From Mucilaginibacter sp. (GTDB lineage: Bacteria; Bacteroidota; Bacteroidia; Sphingobacteriales; Sphingobacteriaceae), in NCBI RefSeq assembly GCF_025362475.1, contig NZ_JANYGH010000005.1:62001-126000 (forward strand): a DNA stretch of 64,000 bases, read 5' to 3'. The stretch's first letter is position 1; every line of letters begins with the position of its first letter. This document shows, piece after piece, positions 46,878 through 55,123 of this stretch. A model generated the notes under the pieces. The model was not told the origin of the DNA. It was given only the letters and a program-made list of their open reading frames with translations, and ran no database searches. The translations under genes and the position numbers were made by a program.

Positions 46878-47554
46878 ACTTCTCCCCAGCCCGATGGTGG
46901 CAGTAATTTGGTTGGAGTACCCGGATTTTTACTGGATACCATTTTCATTGATGAGGATAACCACAGGAAAAACTCCCTAAACATCAGTCCCTTTAATTTG
47001 ATAGGGCTGCGCACCGATAGTTTGGTTAAGGTATCCATGCTTGCGCCCTCTACACCAATAGCAAAAAAGGCAAAAGCGTTCTTTTCTTCCCCCTCTTTGA
47101 TCAGCTGTGCCGCGTGCGCCCAGTTATCGGTGGGGGCACCATCTGTGATCAGGATAATCCAGGGTTTATAGTAGCCCACGCCGTTTTCTTTATACACTTG
47201 TTTACGTTTGGCTATCATATCAATACCCATGGTAATGGCTGCACCAATAGGGGTATCACCCTCGGCAGTTAAGGTCTGTGGGAAAAAGTTATCAACAGTA
47301 GTAAAGTCAGACTGCAGGTTAACCGGCCCGAAGGTAACAATAGCTACCTCCACTCTTTTAGATGCTAAAGAGTCGTGTATCAATTCGTTTTTCAGGGTTA
47401 ATACACCTTCGTTTAGCTGCTGTATGGGCATCCCACCCATAGAACCAGAGGTATCCAACAGCAAAAGGCAAGGGCACCTCGATTCGGGGTTGTTGGCGAA
47501 ATCATCCGAACCAAAAGGGATCTGTTCAAACGAAACATATTCATCCATACTCAT
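46874..47554 (-). CDS. VWA-domain protein, TerY/YegL-like
   Basis: A single von Willebrand A domain of 226 residues with a complete metal site: DTSGSMGG (Asp34, Ser36, Ser38), the Thr of EGDTPIGAA, and ITDGAPTDNW. This is the TerY/YegL type (COG4245). It is the first gene of the triad with the phosphatase and kinase and probably scaffolds or senses for them. There is no signal peptide, so it is cytoplasmic. Confidence 0.88.
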   Translation of the reverse strand: MSMDEYVSFEQIPFGSDDFANNPESRCPCLLLLDTSGSMGGMPIQQLNEGVLTLKNELIHDSLASKRVEVAIVTFGPVNLQSDFTTVDNFFPQTLTAEGDTPIGAAITMGIDMIAKRKQVYKENGVGYYKPWIILITDGAPTDNWAHAAQLIKEGEEKNAFAFFAIGVEGASMDTLTKLSVRSPIKLKGLMFREFFLWLSSSMKMVSSKNPGTPTKLLPPSGWGEV

Positions 47555-47686
47555 ATATATTCTGTTTTTTATAAAACGCTAAATTACGAAAAATTGGAAA
47601 GCAGCGCGGATGGGCTTTGGTTTTGGGGCCAGGGCGCTAAGTTTGTTTAATTTGAAAATGTGACGGGGAGGCCGATAGCTATATAG

Positions 47687-48478
47687 CTAACTTAATTGTT
47701 CAACAGGTAAGTCAACCACTGTTGTTGCCCGGTTATAAAAATCATTAATAACATCAGTTACTTTATTTTTAAGTTTTACAAGCTGTTTTTTCAATTTGTT
47801 AACCGTGACGTTACCTTTTTCTTCATCACTTGAAAGCAACTCTGCTGCCAGCACGCTATCATGCCAATCGCCTATAGCGGTTTGCACCTCATTTAAATAA
47901 TCACCGTTTATTCCTGTATGGAGTGCTGTATGGACTATTTTATGATTGTGTACAAGGATTTTTATCTGTTTGCGGGATTCATGTAACTGATCATCAAATT
48001 CTGGTATGATGAGCGATCCTGCAATTGTATGTAACTGATGTAGATAATACTGATTGATATGCCAATCACTAATGGATTTTATTTTTCTGTTGAGCCTTTG
48101 GTGCGACTCTTTGAGCTGTTTTAAATATTTGTCGCCGTTAGATTTAAACTTCTTGTTAGCTTCTTCAAAGAGCGCTTGCTGGGTGTTTAAAAAATCCTGG
48201 TTATTTATTTGGTAAGCTTTACCCAATTCCAGGTTTATATACGCGTTTCTTATCTCGCCGGCCTGTTTAAAAATTTTCCGTACAGATAAAAAGTGTTTGG
48301 CTAATTGGGGATGATGTTTTGCGCTATCAGAGAGGATTACAAAAGCACGTATTTTTTTTACCTGTACTCTGAAATGATGAAGATCTTCAGGGCGTTCATT
48401 AATTAAATACTGCTCAAGACTGGCTTTCATATCCTTCCACTCTTTATCAATGTACTTTAATTCTTCCTTTTTCTTCAT
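47687..48478 (-). CDS. CHAD-domain protein
   Basis: An all-helical CHAD domain: HHFRVQVKKIRAFVIL with the conserved His and basic residues, IRNAYINLEL, ESRKQIKILVHNHKIV, and IGDWHDSVLAAELL near the C-terminus. CHAD domains bind inorganic polyphosphate through conserved basic residues. I use the ATG at 48478; the 11 extra upstream residues look untranslated. Length is 263 residues. There is no CYTH partner. Polyphosphate genes ppk1-ppx are at the left edge of the window. Confidence 0.84.
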   Translation of the reverse strand: MKKKEELKYIDKEWKDMKASLEQYLINERPEDLHHFRVQVKKIRAFVILSDSAKHHPQLAKHFLSVRKIFKQAGEIRNAYINLELGKAYQINNQDFLNTQQALFEEANKKFKSNGDKYLKQLKESHQRLNRKIKSISDWHINQYYLHQLHTIAGSLIIPEFDDQLHESRKQIKILVHNHKIVHTALHTGINGDYLNEVQTAIGDWHDSVLAAELLSSDEEKGNVTVNKLKKQLVKLKNKVTDVINDFYNRATTVVDLPVEQLS

Positions 48479-48672
48479 AGCAAGGCGGCTTAAATTATTC
48501 GGCCAGATCACTAAAAATAAGTCTGCCCGACGTATTGATATTTTTTTACCTAAAGCTACAATTTATATTTTAGATATTTATATATGCAATAACATGGAAT
48601 AATGATTGCTATTTAACACTATTGGCCCATATTTTTATAAAACAACCGAGGTCTGTTGCTTCTTAATTTATA

Positions 48673-49134
48673 CTAAATGGTAGATATGGCTGCAACGCAG
48701 TGGGAGGTAAACAGGTTGCCATCTTTATCAACAATTAAAAAGTTAATCTGGTAGGATGATTGGGTTTTGCCATTAATGGCCCTGCCAATCCAATAAGCCG
48801 GATTGGTTCCGCTTTGAGGAGCGCCTATATTTCCACCAAAAACATTCCCGGTTAAAACAGTAAAACCAATAATAGATACCACGTCATCCCTTTCAGGATC
48901 GATAGGCATCACCAGCCAGGATATATTATCGCCTGTATAACAAACCGTATGCAGGTTTTGAGTACCCTCCAAGGTGCTGCCCATATTAATGCGGTTATCC
49001 ATTAAGTAAATACCCGTAATGGCTTGCTTGCCCGGCGGCACCCCTTCTAAATAAGCAGTATCAAGCGCTATATTAATAGTAGTTTGAGGGGTTTGAACAG
49101 CATAAAAAATATTGATCTGTGATTTGCTGGTCAT
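48673..49134 (-). CDS. AidA/PixA-like inclusion-body protein, paralogue 1
   Basis: A 153-residue soluble protein without signal peptide, predicted all-beta. The order GIYLMDNRINMGS, CYTGDNISW, VVSIIGFTV, NPAYWIGRAIN and a final strand INFLIVDKDGN resembles AidA/PixA proteins of Burkholderia and Xenorhabdus, which accumulate in inclusions and are regulated by population or phase. About half of its residues match paralogue 2. It is the last of three tandem copies; a terminator lies between it and paralogue 2. The family call is from motif resemblance only. Confidence 0.6.
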   Translation of the reverse strand: MTSKSQINIFYAVQTPQTTINIALDTAYLEGVPPGKQAITGIYLMDNRINMGSTLEGTQNLHTVCYTGDNISWLVMPIDPERDDVVSIIGFTVLTGNVFGGNIGAPQSGTNPAYWIGRAINGKTQSSYQINFLIVDKDGNLFTSHCVAAISTI

Positions 49135-49159
49135 GTTGATTGGTGTGTTTAACTACGGA

Positions 49160-49192
49160 TAAAAAAACTGCCGGTTAAACTAACCGGCAGTT
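49160..49192 (-). terminator. Terminator between paralogues 2 and 1
   Basis: A perfect 12-bp stem (49166-49177 with 49181-49192, loop AAC) is followed on the minus strand by seven T residues. It should stop or thin transcription after paralogue 2, so paralogue 1 may be made at lower level or from its own promoter. Confidence 0.85.
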
Positions 49193-49213
49193 GAATATTG
49201 TTAATTAAAATGC

Positions 49214-49678
49214 TCAGGAACCTACAGTTTGAATAAACGGATCCCAGTTAATAACATATACATTATGGTTTTCGTCGGTTATTAAAACTTGTACCTGGTA
49301 GGTTTGTCTGCCACTGTTAATGGCCCGGCCAATCCAATAAGCGGCATTATCTGTAGGCTGTGGGGCGCCTAAACTACCACCGAATACGTTACCATAAGAA
49401 ACATTGATACCGATGATACTTACGCTATCACCACGCTGCGTGTCAATTGGCTGGGCGTAAAAAGAAACATTATCGCCGGGGTAGCAAAATGTATATAATT
49501 CCATTTGGCCTTCATTATAACTGCCGATATTAAGGCGATTATCAATCATATAAATGCCGGTGCTTGGCTGTGTGCCGGGTGACAGGCTGGTTAAATAAGC
49601 GGTATCTAAAGCTATACCAATAGTAGTTTGAGGGGTTTGTGTTGCTTTAATTAGCTGCACTTTTGGTGTATGTGACAT
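49214..49678 (-). CDS. AidA/PixA-like inclusion-body protein, paralogue 2
   Basis: A 154-residue protein closely related to paralogue 1 (shared QTPQTTI.IALDTAYL, GIY..DNR.N.GS, GNVFGG..GAPQ and AYWIGRAIN). Its end NVYVINWDPFIQTV has the W-D-P ending that I associate with AidA/PixA proteins, which strengthens the call for the group. It is cytoplasmic by sequence. It follows paralogue 3 after 39 bp, so those two are probably co-transcribed. Confidence 0.65.
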   Translation of the reverse strand: MSHTPKVQLIKATQTPQTTIGIALDTAYLTSLSPGTQPSTGIYMIDNRLNIGSYNEGQMELYTFCYPGDNVSFYAQPIDTQRGDSVSIIGINVSYGNVFGGSLGAPQPTDNAAYWIGRAINSGRQTYQVQVLITDENHNVYVINWDPFIQTVGS

Positions 49679-49717
49679 GTTGATTTTCTTTAAAATTTTA
49701 ACAGATTGATTAATAAA

Positions 49718-50146
49718 TTAATTACCATTCATGCCCAGAGTGGTAGCTGGCTGCAATACGTTACCACCGCCTATTGCATTAATTTCAATTTGATAGCTGG
49801 CTTGCCCGCCGTTTTGAACCTGGCCGGTAAAGTAGCCGGCAGTAGCGCTCCCAGGCTGGCCACCAGGTCCCCATGAGTTTGAGCTGCCAATGCTTTGTAT
49901 GGAGTATAAAAAGCCATCGTTTGGATTTAAAGGGATAACACTCCATGCCACATTTGACATTTTTGAACAAACAGTTTGTAGCGCGGATGTACCCTCGTTG
50001 CTACTGCCTGCCGAGCTTCTGTTATCTACAAAGTACAAGCCCTGCCCGCTTCCGGTTTGTATAGAGCTTGAATCAACAAAAGCGATGATGAACACCTGGC
50101 ATGAATTTACCGGGATCTTTGAAGCTGTTAATTCTGAATTTTTCAT
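49718..50146 (-). CDS. AidA/PixA-like protein, paralogue 3 (divergent)
   Basis: A 142-residue protein sharing GLYFVDNRSSAGSSNEGTSALQTVC, VAWSVIPLNP and AGYFTGQVQNGGQASYQIEI with the two downstream genes, but more divergent and glycine-rich near the end. It is first in transcription order. A promoter-element arrangement shared with the operon at 53840 lies 100-200 bp upstream. Confidence 0.58.
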   Translation of the reverse strand: MKNSELTASKIPVNSCQVFIIAFVDSSSIQTGSGQGLYFVDNRSSAGSSNEGTSALQTVCSKMSNVAWSVIPLNPNDGFLYSIQSIGSSNSWGPGGQPGSATAGYFTGQVQNGGQASYQIEINAIGGGNVLQPATTLGMNGN

Positions 50147-50246
50147 GTTGTTAAACTTTCCTGATTTTTACCTACTCTTTTAAGGCTTTTCGGTATCGGC
50201 CGTTTTGTCATTTGGTTAGATGCGCTTCTTTTTTGTTTTGACATTT

Positions 50247-50344
50247 CAAAGTAACGCCTATGCAACGGCCAATTTCAGCGTATTAACCCCTGTCATTTAA
50301 ATCAGGTGTTTTTGCTTAAAAAGCAAGTGTTTTTACCTGTTTTT
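50247..50344 (-). promoter_or_regulatory. Upstream control region of the AidA/PixA-like genes
   Basis: CAGGTGTTTTT at 50303-50313 and GTGTTTTTACCTGTTTTT at 50327-50344 recur in the region 53978-54001. A -7-like box (minus TTACTTTG, 50247-50254) lies at the same distance from CAGGTGTTTTT as the box of the other promoter. The rest of the 353-bp gap (50147-50499) shows no ORF or other structure. Confidence 0.55.
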
Positions 50345-50499
50345 CCCTATGGTTAAATGTTGAAAAAGTGTATAAATGTTAAACGGCCTTACAAGACATA
50401 AGCCGGATGAGGAAGTTCTTAATTGAAAACAGAGCGGTTAAAGGAAAGCAATTGATACATTGCTTTGCCGCATGGGATGGTGTGTTACAATGGATGTAA

Positions 50500-51168
50500 C
50501 TAAAACTGCACTTCAAAAACGCCGTATTTGATGGCAAATATGACCAGGCCTGCAGTGTTTTTGCATCCAATTTTTCCAAGTAAATTGGTACGATGCCCGT
50601 CAACAGTGCGGCTGCTGATAAATAGCTTCTCCGCTATTTCGGCATTGGTTAATTCGTCGCAGATCATTTTTAGTATCAGCAACTCTCTTTCGGTTAATGA
50701 TATGGGGATATTATTCAGATTTTGAATGCCTGCTTTACGATGATGCGCAGCGTTTCTCATGGCACTAACAGCATCCCTGTTAAAATAGAAACCCAATTGG
50801 TGGGTATTGATAATAGTTTGAAAGAGTTCATGTGTTTCACAATTTTTTTTGAGATAGCCGCATGCCCCGGCTTCAATCATTTTACTCATATAGCGCTCCT
50901 CACCATGCACCGATAATACAATAACTTTTATGGAAGGATATTCGCGATGTAAAACCGCGTTTAGTTCAACGCCATTCATTATCGGCATATTCATATCTAT
51001 CAGCGCTATATCCGGTAATGTGGCCTGGCTTTTAAGATGCTCAAGCAATACACGCCCGTTTTCGGCCTGGCCCACCAACTCAAATTCAGGATTGGTGCTT
51101 AATAAATTAACCAATCCTTCCAGGAAGAGGGTTTGATCGTCAGCAACAACAATACGGATCTTTTTCAT
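50500..51168 (-). CDS. NarL/FixJ-type response regulator
   Basis: A receiver domain (ADDQ acids at 10-11, phospho-acceptor Asp58 in ALIDMNMP, KK of GYLKKNCE) is joined to a LuxR-type helix-turn-helix (LTERELLILKMICDELTNAEIAEKLFISSRTVDGHRTNLLGKIG). At 222 residues it is standard. The kinase gene is 6 bp upstream, so they are cognate. Its probable targets include the adjacent AidA/PixA-like genes and its own operon, which share an upstream element. Confidence 0.9.
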   Translation of the reverse strand: MKKIRIVVADDQTLFLEGLVNLLSTNPEFELVGQAENGRVLLEHLKSQATLPDIALIDMNMPIMNGVELNAVLHREYPSIKVIVLSVHGEERYMSKMIEAGACGYLKKNCETHELFQTIINTHQLGFYFNRDAVSAMRNAAHHRKAGIQNLNNIPISLTERELLILKMICDELTNAEIAEKLFISSRTVDGHRTNLLGKIGCKNTAGLVIFAIKYGVFEVQF

Positions 51169-51174
51169 GTCAAA

Positions 51175-51990
51175 TTAATTGGGGCCAATATCTTTTTGAG
51201 GGTCAAGGTAAATAAACATAGAAAAGCCTCTGCCGGCACTTGTTTTAACAGAATATCTTGCATTGATCAGCATGAGGCGGCTCTCTATATTTTGCATACC
51301 CATACCTTTTTTGAATCTCTTATCTTCTGTATTATAACCTATGCCATTATCTGTATAATGAATAGAGAGCAAATTGTTTTTCATAAAAAGCGATATGCCG
51401 ATATAATTGGCCAGGGAATGTTTTAACGTATTGGTAACCAGCTCCTGCAATACTCTTATCAGGGCCAGCGCTACGTGTTTGGGTAGCGTATCTGTTGACA
51501 TGGTTGCATGGTTGGTTATAGAGATAAGGGAATCGTGCCCCTTACTTATAACATCCTTCATTTCTTCTAATGCTTCCGAAAATCCAAACAACTCAAGCCC
51601 GGGAGGGGAAAGATTATGAGATATATTACGCACATTTTCAATGATCTTATCTATCAGCTGCTTGTAAAACTCGGCTGGCGGCACATCATATTCAGCAACA
51701 TTGCTATTATTTAACCGGTTAATCAGCATTCTTAGATTTGATAGCGAACCACCAACTTCATCATGCAGATCCTGGCCAATGCGTTTTCTTTCCTCCTCCT
51801 GCGAGTGAATTACCGCGTGGAGCAGGTTTTTTTGATGATCCATAGCAACCTGGTGCAAACTTTCCCGCTGTTGCAGCAGCTTGTTTTGATTGCGTATAAA
51901 CAAAATAACAAATGATATCACCAATAAGGCAATACCTCCTGTACACATAATTACCAGTACATATATATTATCGCCTACGTCTTTCTGCAT
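51175..51990 (-). CDS. Sensor histidine kinase, HisKA_3 type
   Basis: A short N-terminus with one membrane helix (residues ~9-33) is followed by a coiled coil and the HisKA_3 domain with phospho-His76 (EEERKRIGQDLHDEVGGSLSNLR), then an HATPase (VLQELVTNTLKHS, YTDNGIGYN, KGMGMQNIESR). There is no sensor domain, so the signal probably comes from the polytopic protein encoded just upstream. I use the start at 51990, which overlaps that gene by 16 bp; the longer frame would overlap it by 79 bp. Confidence 0.87.
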   Translation of the reverse strand: MQKDVGDNIYVLVIMCTGGIALLVISFVILFIRNQNKLLQQRESLHQVAMDHQKNLLHAVIHSQEEERKRIGQDLHDEVGGSLSNLRMLINRLNNSNVAEYDVPPAEFYKQLIDKIIENVRNISHNLSPPGLELFGFSEALEEMKDVISKGHDSLISITNHATMSTDTLPKHVALALIRVLQELVTNTLKHSLANYIGISLFMKNNLLSIHYTDNGIGYNTEDKRFKKGMGMQNIESRLMLINARYSVKTSAGRGFSMFIYLDPQKDIGPN

Positions 51991-52637
51991 ATATAAAACC
52001 CCCACGAAAACAAAAGATACATGGCCAGCAGTAAGGCGGCATGTATGTTCCATATAAACAAATTGAGTGAATAATATTTGGGGCTGATAATATAGGCAAC
52101 GGTTAAATTAGAAAAGGAATATACAAATAATGCACCCGAAAAATAGAGAAGTACCCCAGTATTGATCCAGTTTAAAGGGTTGCTAACCCATCGTTTTTCA
52201 TTGTCGGCCTCATTTATCTGGGCGAAATAAGCCAGGCTATAAGCCATCACAATCAATACCTCTAAGGGCCTTGTATAGGTATTAAAACGGAAAATGCTCT
52301 GGAAGAAAGTGAAATTTAGTATGCAGACCAACGGAAATATCACCATTAATGCACCTATGACTTTACGAATCAATGCTTCCTTTAAAATCTTTATATAAAA
52401 ATACGAAAGCAGCAAAAATTCAAATATGGTGAATATGTGTAATAACGGAAGATTATTTATCTTCCTATCGGCGAGAGCTGCTGCCAGCAGATTAACCAAA
52501 CCATCCAATAATAGATAATAAAAGATGAGCAAAAGCGCCCTATCAGCGCGCTTATATTTTGACACAGCGAAACTGATAGGGATTAAAACGGAAACCGGAA
52601 CAATTAAGCCCACAAAAATTAATTTGGCTGAAGGCAT
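51975..52637 (-). CDS. Polytopic membrane protein of unknown function
   Basis: A 220-residue protein with about seven hydrophobic helices and short loops, e.g. ~5-23, ~34-53, ~64-82, ~92-112, ~122-140 and two after 150. I recognise no domain. Its stop overlaps the kinase start and it precedes kinase and regulator in one operon, so a role as sensor or signal-transfer protein for the kinase is a reasonable inference. Confidence 0.75.
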   Translation of the reverse strand: MPSAKLIFVGLIVPVSVLIPISFAVSKYKRADRALLLIFYYLLLDGLVNLLAAALADRKINNLPLLHIFTIFEFLLLSYFYIKILKEALIRKVIGALMVIFPLVCILNFTFFQSIFRFNTYTRPLEVLIVMAYSLAYFAQINEADNEKRWVSNPLNWINTGVLLYFSGALFVYSFSNLTVAYIISPKYYSLNLFIWNIHAALLLAMYLLFSWGFYICRKT

Positions 52638-52652
52638 AACAGGCTTATTAGT

Positions 52653-53174
52653 TTATATATAATTCTCTAAACTATTGGTGCTATTAAATAGCGGACTTGA
52701 GGTATCGCACAAGGCCGGGCAAGGTTGTGTAAAATCGTAAATGGTTGAGGCACTCGCGCTGTTTACGATTTCACCCTCATTCATCAAACCTTCACTAACC
52801 GATTTTTTGGTTAACATATCGTGGTTGTTGGCATCAACCGGTACCAGCATACCGGTAATCTGGTAAGGGAAGGCGGGATCCTGCAAGCTTAAATATAGGC
52901 GGATTGATTTGGCTTGCGGATGATCTTGCATCAAATCTTTTACATCGGCAATGTTTATATTAATAGCTCTGAAAATGCGCTGCTTGGATACATCTGTGCC
53001 ATTAGTTGCCCCCAAAACATTTGATGTACTTCCCGCGGGCATTTTAACAACCAGGTTACGCCAGTTTTCGGCCCTTGATACTGCCTCTGCCAACGGGATA
53101 CGGGGTTTATTGGATAATGATGATCTGCTGCTGATAGCGCTTTGATCGGAAGTTGTACTTTCGACGTTATTCAT
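52653..53174 (-). CDS. Unknown protein with C-terminal IYDFTxPCPxxCD motif
   Basis: A 173-residue protein without signal peptide. The N-terminus is Ser-rich, residues ~30-120 may form a globular domain (LAEAVSRAENWRNL, RIFRAININIADVKDLMQ, IRLYLSLQD), and the end carries IYDFTQPCPALCDTSSPL with two cysteines. I cannot name a family or function. It lies 15 bp before the membrane protein gene in the sensory operon. Confidence 0.72.
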   Translation of the reverse strand: MNNVESTTSDQSAISSRSSLSNKPRIPLAEAVSRAENWRNLVVKMPAGSTSNVLGATNGTDVSKQRIFRAININIADVKDLMQDHPQAKSIRLYLSLQDPAFPYQITGMLVPVDANNHDMLTKKSVSEGLMNEGEIVNSASASTIYDFTQPCPALCDTSSPLFNSTNSLENYI

Positions 53175-53240
53175 GATAATTATGTTTTTTAGGTTTGTAT
53201 TTTAAGGTGAATGTTAAAAGCATGATGGTATTTAATTCAT

Positions 53241-53840
53241 TTAAATTGTTACAACTTCGGGCACGCCAACTGCTGCACAAAAGCTGTAAATAACTGCCTG
53301 GTTAATGGTACCATCAGGGTTGTAACCGGTACGGAATACGCCAAATGATGCTACCCAGCCTAAAACTTCATCAAGCGGGTTGTTCATATTTATTTGTCCA
53401 TATGTTGTTGATGGTGTAAGGTCGCTATTATCAACCTGGGCTTGTATTTGAGTAGCCAATAAAGCAACATCATCACTGGGGATCTGGATGCCCCAATTAA
53501 TCAGGTCGACCATTATCTGCGTTGTTAAAGGCTGAATGTTTCCATTTACATTATAGCTCAATACAACGCCGGCATCTTGCGATGAAGAGGGCAGGGTAAT
53601 AGTGGGAAATATCGCATCAAAAATAAAAGTTGAGTCGCTTTCTGCAGCCGAAATAGCTGCTGGTATTGCCAGCTCCAGATTGGTATATGTTGGTGGGGGA
53701 GCTTCAGATGAACGGGGAGTGAGCCCCTGTATAATAATATTTAAATCAGAAAGTGCCAGTGTGATATCTTTAACTGATTGCGTAACCAGTGCCACAATCT
53801 CTGGCATAGTTAAATTAGTAACCGAAGCGAATTGTCCCAT
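53241..53840 (-). CDS. Unknown protein heading the sensory operon
   Basis: A 199-residue soluble protein. It begins with helices (MPEIVALVTQSVKDITLALSDLNIIIQGL) and continues with a mixed segment rich in Ile, Asn, Ser and Pro; ALGWVASFG-like and VIYSFCAAVGVPEV segments close it. No signal peptide or known domain is visible. It is the first gene of the operon that ends in the response regulator, and its promoter region resembles that of the AidA/PixA-like genes. Confidence 0.68.
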   Translation of the reverse strand: MGQFASVTNLTMPEIVALVTQSVKDITLALSDLNIIIQGLTPRSSEAPPPTYTNLELAIPAAISAAESDSTFIFDAIFPTITLPSSSQDAGVVLSYNVNGNIQPLTTQIMVDLINWGIQIPSDDVALLATQIQAQVDNSDLTPSTTYGQINMNNPLDEVLGWVASFGVFRTGYNPDGTINQAVIYSFCAAVGVPEVVTI

Positions 53841-53924
53841 TTTTTAATGATTTTTAATGTTTAATACTTGCTGTAATTGGTTTTTAAACTTATAGCTTAT
53901 TTTAATATTTATTAACTATTAGTA

Positions 53925-54001
53925 CAAATTTATTTAATTAACTGCGCCAGGTTACAAGTGAAAAATCCCTTTTTGTGAAACAGGTGTTTTTACCTGTTTT
54001 T
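53925..54001 (-). promoter_or_regulatory. Promoter and upstream dyad of the sensory operon
   Basis: On the minus strand the box at 53932-53925 reads TAAATTTG (TAnnTTTG), with TTG at 53957-53955, 22 nt away. Upstream at 53978-53999 is a perfect dyad, AAACAGGT and ACCTGTTT around 6 nt. Its position, about -60 to -80, suits an activator site. The remainder of the 473-bp gap (to 54194) shows no ORF. Confidence 0.62.
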
Positions 54002-54194
54002 ATAAAATAAAAGTAGATTCCATGAGTTTTTTATATGCTGTTTATAGAGGAGGATTTAAAAATAGCCTAAACAACTTCAAATACAATAAGTAGCAAAAGG
54101 TGGGCTTACATCATAACTTTGGTTTAGGTAAATGAATGATTTTTCTTAATTATTAAGAAACGATTATTTAGGAATCTATACGAAATGAGTAAAT

Positions 54195-54235
54195 AAAAAG
54201 TTGCTATATTAAATAAGGTAATTTAATATAGCAAC
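54195..54235 (-). terminator. Terminator of the DUF4249/receptor genes
   Basis: A perfect 15-bp stem (GTTGCTATATTAAAT, 54200-54214, with 54221-54235) is followed on the minus strand by TTTTT. Confidence 0.85.
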
Positions 54236-54313
54236 CTATAATATTAGCTCAAGGCCATTTGGTTATGAGTACCTGTTAACCACAGTGAAATCTAAAAAGA
54301 TTAAGTATGCAAA

Positions 54314-55123
54314 TTACTGCGTAGTAACCCTCAAATTCAAGGTGTCTGTTTGCATGGCCGTAAAAATCCCCAAACCATTGGTAACGTTGGTAGGCTCATT
54401 AACAAGGGTTTGCGAATTGCGCGATATGTTGGTGGTGAGGATGTTAATATATTCCTTATTCACCCTCATCAATATCACTTTGTAGTGGCCATAATAGTTA
54501 AAGGATGATTGAAGCAGGTTGTAATAGGAGGCTTGTTCTGTATTGATCTGGAAGCTGGGCTTATTATTACTGCGGACATAAGATATATAATATGGATCAT
54601 TATCCAGATTTTTAAATACCAGCAAATGATACAACGAATCGGGGTTTGTCCAACTGATGGTTGCCCTCACTACATCTGCATACAACGGGTTAATGGCGCT
54701 GGGTACATGAAAAACACTATCAGATATAGCAAAGTTTTGTGGCTTGCCCGGCATTACTGTAGTGGCGCTCACAGTCACATTATCATAATTAAACTGCATG
54801 GTATAAGTTTTACCGCCTGTTACAAATGATGAACTGGCGTAGGTATAAGTGCCACTTGCCGACTCGGTAAGCTTAACGCTCTGACTGCCATCAGATACGC
54901 TGATGCTTAAGCCGGTAAGCGCTGCGCCATAAGTTGTGGTATCAGCAAGATCTTTTTGCTGGTAAACCTTCATGCTTAAGGCCTGGCCGGGTATAAGATA
55001 GGCTTCAACCACGGGTTTGTTGGTTGCTAAAATATCCGACTGGTTTTTTTTGCAGGATGCCATAAGGAGCACGCCTGTTATTAAACATAATATGATATGG
55101 CGGGGGTATGTATTTATTTCCAT
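54314..55123 (-). CDS. DUF4249 lipoprotein
   Basis: The signal peptide ends in a lipobox (LLMASCKK; Cys at ~24). What follows is a beta-rich domain with VVEAYLIPGQALSMKVYQQKDL, typical of DUF4249, a Bacteroidota family commonly encoded beside TonB-dependent receptors. It is likely a surface or periplasmic partner of the receptor. It overlaps the receptor gene by 10 bp. At 269 residues it is in the usual range. The ligand is unknown. Confidence 0.82.
   Translation of the reverse strand: MEINTYPRHIILCLITGVLLMASCKKNQSDILATNKPVVEAYLIPGQALSMKVYQQKDLADTTTYGAALTGLSISVSDGSQSVKLTESASGTYTYASSSFVTGGKTYTMQFNYDNVTVSATTVMPGKPQNFAISDSVFHVPSAINPLYADVVRATISWTNPDSLYHLLVFKNLDNDPYYISYVRSNNKPSFQINTEQASYYNLLQSSFNYYGHYKVILMRVNKEYINILTTNISRNSQTLVNEPTNVTNGLGIFTAMQTDTLNLRVTTQ

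Noticed and set aside
51991..52053. Longer start of the histidine kinase
   Set aside because: It would overlap the membrane protein gene by 79 bp; the inner ATG gives a better membrane helix start.
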